From an uncultured Rhodanobacter sp. (GTDB taxonomy: Bacteria > Pseudomonadota > Gammaproteobacteria > Xanthomonadales > Rhodanobacteraceae), in contig CAIKJM010000406.1 of NCBI GenBank assembly GCA_903827735.1, positions 1 to 19,747 on the forward strand: DNA of 19,747 nucleotides. The letters are read 5' to 3'. How positions within the stretch are numbered: the first letter of the stretch is position 1; every line of letters begins with the position of its first letter. The notes beneath the pieces were generated by a model. That model saw nothing but the letters and a program-made list of their open reading frames with translations, did not search any database and was not told the origin of the DNA. The translations under genes were made by a program, and so were the position numbers. Below, in pieces: positions 15,308 to 19,747 of this stretch.

Positions 15308-15793
15308 TTAGGCGACTTCGACCACGATGCGTGGTTCGCAGTGCACCGGAAAATTGACGGAGCTGGCGATAAAGCAGGCATGGTGCGCGTCGGCATGCAG
15401 CGCGGCGGCTTTCGCCGCGTCGCTGGTCGCGCTGATGGTCACCGTGGGACGCAGCACCACTTCGACGAAGCGGCCGCCGCCGGCCTCGGTTTCCATCATG
15501 CCTTCGGCGACATCGGTATACGCCGTCACCACCACCTTGGCGGTCGCTGCCAGATGTAGATACGCCAGCATGTGGCACGAAGAAAGGGCCGCGACCAGCA
15601 TATCTTCCGGGTTGTGGCGCGAGGCATCGCCGCGAAACGCGGCATCGGATGAACCGGCCAGCACGGGCTTGCCCGGCACGCGAATCTCGTGGCTGCGCTC
15701 ATAGCCGCGGTAGCTTTCGGTACCGCTACCGAGATTGCCAGTCCAGTCGACGTCCACGCGATAGCGATGCTGATGCGGCATACGGTGACTCAT
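15308..15793 (-). CDS. OsmC/Ohr-family protein
   Basis: The 161-residue protein has the OsmC-like fold, with the two conserved redox cysteines in SSCHMLAYLHLAA (C73) and HHACFIASSVNFPV (C140). The family reduces organic hydroperoxides through this cysteine pair. The sequence SDAAFRGDASRHNPEDMLVAALSSCHM is typical of the YhfA/YmaD-like branch rather than Ohr itself, but the subgroup is uncertain. ATG 15793 overlaps the stop of the PaiB-like gene (ATGA). It sits inside the arginine operon between argF' and argG, so it should be co-transcribed. Its link to arginine synthesis is unclear. Confidence 0.88.
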   Translation of the reverse strand: MSHRMPHQHRYRVDVDWTGNLGSGTESYRGYERSHEIRVPGKPVLAGSSDAAFRGDASRHNPEDMLVAALSSCHMLAYLHLAATAKVVVTAYTDVAEGMMETEAGGGRFVEVVLRPTVTISATSDAAKAAALHADAHHACFIASSVNFPVHCEPRIVVEVA

Positions 15794-16416
15794 GATCTGG
15801 CCTCGTTCTTTTCGACCATCAGCTGCGCGAGTTCGACATCGCCATCGGCATCGCGCCAGCGCAGTCCGTCGACGACGCCCGACTGATTGCGCGCCGGATG
15901 ATTCTGGCTCAGCTTGAACTTGCCCTCGATACGCTCGATCGTCACAGCGATACCCACAATGGCTTTCAGCGATTTCTCGATATGGTCGGCCGGCGCATCA
16001 GCCACGCGCCATGGCGACGGCTGGCTCGCTTCGTGATGATCCGTGAGCGCGTCCAGCAACGCGCGCTTCCATGAGGCATCGTCGATGACCTGCAGGCGAC
16101 CGCGCACGTGCACGACGGCGTAATTCCAGGTTGGCACTTCGCGGCCGGTCTCGTGCTTGCTCGGGTACCAGTTCGGGCTGATGTAGCCGTCCGGCCCCTG
16201 AAAGATCAGCAGCACCTCGGCGCCATCCATGGTTGCCAGCTCGTTGCCGCGCGCCACGTGGCCGTGCAGCGCGGCGTCGCTGATCACCTCGAACGGCAGG
16301 TGGTTGGCGACGAACCCATTCGCGCCGTTCGCCACCACGGTGGCAAAGGGATACTCGCGCATCAGGTCCTGCAGGACGTCGATGCGCGATTCGCGAAAGG
16401 AGGCTGGCGTGTACAT
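15790..16416 (-). CDS. PaiB-like FMN-binding protein
   Basis: The 208-residue protein belongs to the PaiB family (FMN-binding split barrel). Marks are the N-terminal MYTPASFRESR, NHLPFEV, the central LLIFQGPDGYISPNWYPSK and VPTWNYAVVHVRGRL, and the C-terminal KFKLSQNHPARNQSGVVDGLR. Bacillus PaiB is described as a negative regulator of sporulation and protease genes, paired with the polyamine acetyltransferase PaiA. There is no PaiA here, and a DNA-binding role should not be assumed; an FMN- or heme-dependent role is equally possible. ATG 16416 lies 4 bases after the argF' stop, and its stop overlaps the OsmC-like start. Confidence 0.88.
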   Translation of the reverse strand: MYTPASFRESRIDVLQDLMREYPFATVVANGANGFVANHLPFEVISDAALHGHVARGNELATMDGAEVLLIFQGPDGYISPNWYPSKHETGREVPTWNYAVVHVRGRLQVIDDASWKRALLDALTDHHEASQPSPWRVADAPADHIEKSLKAIVGIAVTIERIEGKFKLSQNHPARNQSGVVDGLRWRDADGDVELAQLMVEKNEARS

Positions 16417-16420
16417 GGAA

Positions 16421-17428
16421 TCAGCGCTGACCGATCAGCGACGCCATCACCGCTTTCTGCACGTGCAGGCGGTTTTCGGCTTCGTCGATGGCGATGCAGG
16501 CCGGCGAGTCCATCACCTCGTCCGTGGCCTTGATGTTCCGGCGCAGCGGCAGGCAGTGGCTGAAGAGTCCGTTGTTGCTCAGCGCCATCTTGGCCGAGTC
16601 GACGATGAAGTGCTTGCTCGCTTCGCGCACCGGCTTTTCCTTGTCCCACTGGCCGAAGAACGGCAGCGCGCCCCAGCTCTTGGCGTAGACCACGTCGGCG
16701 CCGCGGTAGGCTTCCTCGATATTGTGGCTGACCTTAAGCGAACCGCCGTTCTGTTCGGCGTTTAGACGGCCACATTCCATGTAGCGCTCGTCCAGCACAT
16801 AGTCCGGCGTCGGGCATAGCAGGGTCACGTCCATGCCGAGCTTGGTCGCGATCAGCAGCGCCGAGTTGGCGACCGCGGTGTTCAAGGGCTTGGGGTGATA
16901 GGTCCAGGTCAGCACGTACTTCTTGTTCTGCAGATCGCCCAGGTGCTCCTTCAGCGCCAGCGCATGGGCCAGCTCCTGGCAGGGATGGGTAATCGTCTCC
17001 ATATTGATCACCGGTACCGTGGCGTACTGCGCGAACGCCTTGATCACGCTGTCCTGCCGGTCGACCGCCCAGTCCTGAAATTTGGGAAACGCGCGCACGG
17101 CGATCAGGTCGACGTAACGCGACAGCACCCGCGCCACTTCGGCAATGTGCTCCTCCGTATCGCCATCCATCACCGATCCCACTTCGAACTCTATCGGCCA
17201 CGCATCCTTGCCCGGTGATAGCACGATCGCATGGCCACCCAGATGGAAGGCGCCCAGCTCGAAGCTGGTGCGCGTGCGCATCGACGGGTTGAAGAACAGC
17301 AACGCAATCGACTTGCCGGCCAGCTGTTGGCCACGCGGCGAGCGCTTGAACTCCGCGGCCTGCGCCAGCAGGGCATCGATCTCGGCGCGGCTGTAGTCCT
17401 GGGTAGTGATGAAGTGCCTGATGGACAT
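16421..17428 (-). CDS. argF': N-acetylornithine carbamoyltransferase (AOTCase, ArgF')
   Basis: The 335-residue product is a carbamoyltransferase that acts on N-acetylornithine to give N-acetylcitrulline (EC 2.1.3.9). The sequence closely follows the Xanthomonas AOTCase as I remember it. Marks are the carbamoyl-phosphate loop SMRTRT (49-54), E92 in GDTEEH (the position linked to acetyl rather than succinyl substrate), HPCQE (148-152), WTYHPKPLNTAVANS, and K300 in HCLPLRRNIKATD. K300 matches the carboxylated lysine of the Xanthomonas enzyme (302 there). An ordinary ornithine transcarbamoylase is therefore unlikely. ATG 17428 gives the family N-terminus; the open frame to 17533 does not. It is the first structural gene of the operon, preceded by a candidate arginine attenuator. 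Confidence 0.95.
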   Translation of the reverse strand: MSIRHFITTQDYSRAEIDALLAQAAEFKRSPRGQQLAGKSIALLFFNPSMRTRTSFELGAFHLGGHAIVLSPGKDAWPIEFEVGSVMDGDTEEHIAEVARVLSRYVDLIAVRAFPKFQDWAVDRQDSVIKAFAQYATVPVINMETITHPCQELAHALALKEHLGDLQNKKYVLTWTYHPKPLNTAVANSALLIATKLGMDVTLLCPTPDYVLDERYMECGRLNAEQNGGSLKVSHNIEEAYRGADVVYAKSWGALPFFGQWDKEKPVREASKHFIVDSAKMALSNNGLFSHCLPLRRNIKATDEVMDSPACIAIDEAENRLHVQKAVMASLIGQR

Positions 17429-17500
17429 GGGTCGTGACTCGTCTATTTGAGATGTCCGGCCGTCGATAGCCGGGGCTTGGCTTTTGCAGATGGACCTGGA

Positions 17501-17514
17501 TGAAATCAACTTCA
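17501..17514 (-). promoter_or_regulatory. ARG-box-like palindrome upstream of argF'
   Basis: TGAAATCAACTTCA has half sites TGAA and TTCA spaced by 6 bases, the spacing of the enteric ArgR box. The inner bases match the consensus only partly. It lies between the terminator hairpin and the argF' start. A single box would be weak, since functional ArgR operators usually have two. Confidence 0.3.
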
Positions 17515-17546
17515 AAACAAAAAAACCCGGCACATGGCCGGGTTTT
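17515..17546 (-). terminator. Intrinsic terminator in the argF' leader (candidate attenuator)
   Basis: A perfect 10-bp stem (17522-17531 with 17537-17546; AAAACCCGGC/GCCGGGTTTT) has loop ACATG. On the - strand it runs directly into a U-tract (TTTTTTTGTTTT). It lies about 95 bases upstream of the argF' ATG and downstream of the candidate leader ORF, so it would stop operon transcription unless an alternative fold forms. The glycine-zipper gene upstream has its own hairpins, so this one need not serve that gene. Confidence 0.85.
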
Positions 17547-17619
17547 ATCGTCGAAACACATGAAACGCGTGCGACAGCCTACCCGGCCGAATGTCGATAC
17601 AACGGTCGGCGCGCACGCG
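17522..17619 (-). promoter_or_regulatory. Candidate arginine-responsive transcription attenuator
   Basis: Reading the - strand, an 8-base segment over the leader's arginine codons (CGCGTGCG, 17612-17619) is complementary to CGCACGCG after the stop codon (17566-17573). Nested inside, CCGACCG (17603-17609) pairs with CGGCCGG (17583-17589), with one mismatch. GGCCGGGT, which covers the last two codons and the first stop base (17581-17588), is perfectly complementary to ACCCGGCC (17536-17543). That last segment is the 5' arm of the terminator. These 1:2, 2:3 and 3:4 pairings exclude one another as in classical ribosome-mediated attenuators. A ribosome stalled on arginine codons would free segment 2 to form the antiterminator. 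The mechanism is inferred. Confidence 0.6.
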
Positions 17620-17683
17620 ACGTCATCCCAGCAGCCATACGGGCGCTAGTCAGAACATTGGCGGTATAGACGGCTGCGGACAT
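17579..17683 (-). CDS. Candidate arginine-rich leader peptide of the arg operon
   Basis: This is a 34-codon ORF from ATG 17683 to TAG 17579. It has a GGAA five bases before the start and a candidate promoter whose start point would lie about 18 bases upstream. Its last 20 residues contain five arginines, four of them in SRARRPLYRHSAG (CGT, CGC, CGA, CGA). Internal in-frame ATGs at 17638 and 17626 would give 19- or 15-residue versions that keep the arginine cluster. The frame is open further upstream (to 17866) into the neighbouring gene, so openness alone is not evidence. The case rests on its position between a promoter and an attenuator-like terminator. Arginine codons are common in GC-rich random frames, so it needs testing. 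Confidence 0.5.
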   Translation of the reverse strand: MSAAVYTANVLTSARMAAGMTSRARRPLYRHSAG

Positions 17684-17707
17684 GAAGATTCCAGCGGGTG
17701 AGGTCAC

Positions 17708-17736
17708 ATCATGGCGAGAATTCCGCTGCCATGCAA
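17708..17736 (-). promoter_or_regulatory. Candidate sigma-70 promoter of the arg leader
   Basis: On the - strand, TTGCAT (17731-17736) is separated by 17 bases from CATGAT (17708-17713). The matches are 3/6 and 4/6 to the -35 and -10 consensus. It would start transcription near 17701, just upstream of the leader ORF. No comparable pair was seen between the terminator hairpin and argF'. Confidence 0.4.
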
Positions 17737-17738
17737 CA

Positions 17739-17782
17739 GAAAATTCGACGCTCCAAACGAGGAGCGCCGCCCGAAGGCGGCG
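17739..17782 (-). terminator. Tandem hairpins after the glycine-zipper gene
   Basis: On the - strand a 7-bp stem with a UUCG tetraloop (17765-17782) is followed by a second 5-bp hairpin (17750-17765) and then a short T4 tract (17740-17743). It begins about 32 bases after the glycine-zipper stop codon and fits an intrinsic terminator for that gene. Confidence 0.6.
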
Positions 17783-17813
17783 ATCCATTGACACGTAGCT
17801 GCAGGCTAAGCGG

Positions 17814-18389
17814 TCAATCGGCCGGCTGCACCTGCACGCGAACCCGCAGGCGCTCGCCCGGGTCATAGTTCAGACGCGAGGTGTAAACCTCACCGCGATA
17901 GCGGTACTCGACGTCATACCCAATGATCCGGCGCTGATCGCTGACCGTATTGACCTGCTGGCAGTTGGTCTGGGTGGTGGAATAGTCCCCACCGTGGTCA
18001 GACACGTGGTTGCCGACCGCACCACCGACGACCGCACCACCGACCGTGGCGGCTACCCGGCCGTCACCTTTGCCAATGGTGCTGCCCAGAACGCCACCGA
18101 CGACCGCGCCTAGCACGGTACCGACGCCGCTGTTGCCGGGATCGTGCTGCACCACTTGCTGGTTGTAGCACTGCTGCTGCGGTACCGTGGTGCGGACGAT
18201 ACCCTGCACCGGATCGGCGCGCAGCACGTCCGCCCAACCGTAATGCGCGTTGTCATCGGGGCCCGGACCAACCGGCCCTGGCGCGCCCGGTGGCGGCGGC
18301 GGCGGCTGGTCGGAGTAACGCACGTCCTGCGCGTGGATGCTGGTAGCCACAAGGGCCAACGCCAGCGTGGAAAGCCATAACCTGGTCAT
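17814..18389 (-). CDS. Secreted glycine-zipper (17 kDa antigen-like) protein
   Basis: The 191-residue protein has a signal peptide (MTRLWLSTLALALVATSIHA|QD), then a proline-rich stretch with six consecutive prolines. A central glycine-zipper 2TM-like segment (about residues 92-130) reads VGTVLGAVVGGVLGSTIGKGDG followed by VAATVGGAVVGGAVGNHV. The C-terminal part (DVEYRYRGEVYTSRLNYDPGERLRVRVQV) is the usual beta-rich tail of this family. Two cysteines (CYNQQ and NCQQV) flank the zipper and may form a disulfide. No lipobox cysteine is seen at the cleavage site, so it is probably periplasmic or outer-membrane-associated without a lipid anchor. Function is unknown; relatives are envelope proteins. 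ATG 18389 has a strong GGAGG five bases upstream and is preferred over 18401. It is divergent from cysS. Confidence 0.85.
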   Translation of the reverse strand: MTRLWLSTLALALVATSIHAQDVRYSDQPPPPPPGAPGPVGPGPDDNAHYGWADVLRADPVQGIVRTTVPQQQCYNQQVVQHDPGNSGVGTVLGAVVGGVLGSTIGKGDGRVAATVGGAVVGGAVGNHVSDHGGDYSTTQTNCQQVNTVSDQRRIIGYDVEYRYRGEVYTSRLNYDPGERLRVRVQVQPAD

Positions 18390-18459
18390 TGCGACCTCCA
18401 ATCTCGGGACGTGGAGCTCGATGTGTGCTCCCTCTTGTCATTGCATCAAGTTCACGCTG

Positions 18460-18488
18460 AATACAGCCTTAGAATTAACGTTTCGCAA
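18460..18488 (-). promoter_or_regulatory. Candidate promoter of the glycine-zipper gene
   Basis: On the - strand, TTGCGA (18483-18488) and TGTATT (18460-18465) are separated by 17 bases, each matching four of six consensus positions. It would give a leader of about 60 bases before ATG 18389. Confidence 0.4.
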
Positions 18489-18499
18489 CCGTTCCACTT

Positions 18500-18516
18500 A
18501 CATCTTGTTAAGATGT
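18500..18516. promoter_or_regulatory. Inverted repeat upstream of cysS
   Basis: ACATCTT-GTT-AAGATGT is a perfect 7-bp inverted repeat with a 3-base centre, 54 bases before the cysS start. It contains TAAGAT, a possible -10 for cysS without a good -35. It could be an operator overlapping the divergent promoters or a small hairpin in the cysS leader. Confidence 0.35.
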
Positions 18517-18569
18517 TGGGCTAAGTTTGCCTGCCCAAGCTCGACGCCTTAGTCGCGGATTTTTCGCCC

Positions 18570-19747
<1,178 letters not shown>

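Noticed and set aside
17684..17866. Extension of the arg leader ORF into the glycine-zipper gene
   Set aside because: It overlaps the 3' end of that gene and its hairpins and lies upstream of the candidate promoter. The start at 17683 fits a short leader better.

Overview
The window is GC-rich, densely coded and almost entirely chromosomal housekeeping sequence. I infer a gammaproteobacterium of the Xanthomonadales/Lysobacterales, probably Rhodanobacteraceae (Dyella/Rhodanobacter/Frateuria type). Three things point there: an acetylornithine-type ArgF', a fused N-acetylglutamate synthase-kinase ArgB, and the order argF'-argG-argE'-argB-argC-argH-proB-proA. I recall all three from Xanthomonas. 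No transposon, phage, tRNA, rRNA or CRISPR array was seen.

Left part (1-6400). The window opens with the 3' end of an EF-P-like factor (efpL/yeiP), closed by a hairpin terminator. It continues with a 701-residue FUSC-family membrane protein, a small secreted protein of unknown function, kynureninase (kynU), and a 103-residue protein of unknown function, all on the + strand. A lytic transglycosylase-like membrane-anchored protein lies on the - strand. A gene-free stretch (6401-6937) follows.

Centre (6938-17683, - strand). This is one long arginine/proline unit, transcribed right to left: argF', paiB-like, osmC-like, argG, argE', argB (synthase-kinase), argC, argH, proB, proA. Most junctions overlap or lie within a few bases, so translational coupling is likely. 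Together the genes make citrulline by the acetylated route (N-acetylornithine to N-acetylcitrulline to citrulline), carry it to arginine, and add the first two enzymes of proline synthesis.

The most interesting signal lies upstream of argF'. On the - strand there is a candidate promoter, a 34-codon ORF whose 3' half is rich in arginine codons, and then a perfect 10-bp terminator hairpin with a U-tract about 95 nt before the argF' start. Mutually exclusive pairings fit a ribosome-mediated transcription attenuator. The segment over the leader's stop codon is perfectly complementary over 8 bases to the 5' arm of the terminator. The arginine codons themselves are complementary to a segment just after the stop. 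I infer an arginine-sensing leader controlling the whole operon. A second unusual feature is a four-unit 7-bp tandem repeat inside the first codons of argE, where a change in copy number would shift the frame.

Right part (17814-19747). A secreted glycine-zipper protein (- strand) is divergent from cysS (+ strand, cut by the window end).
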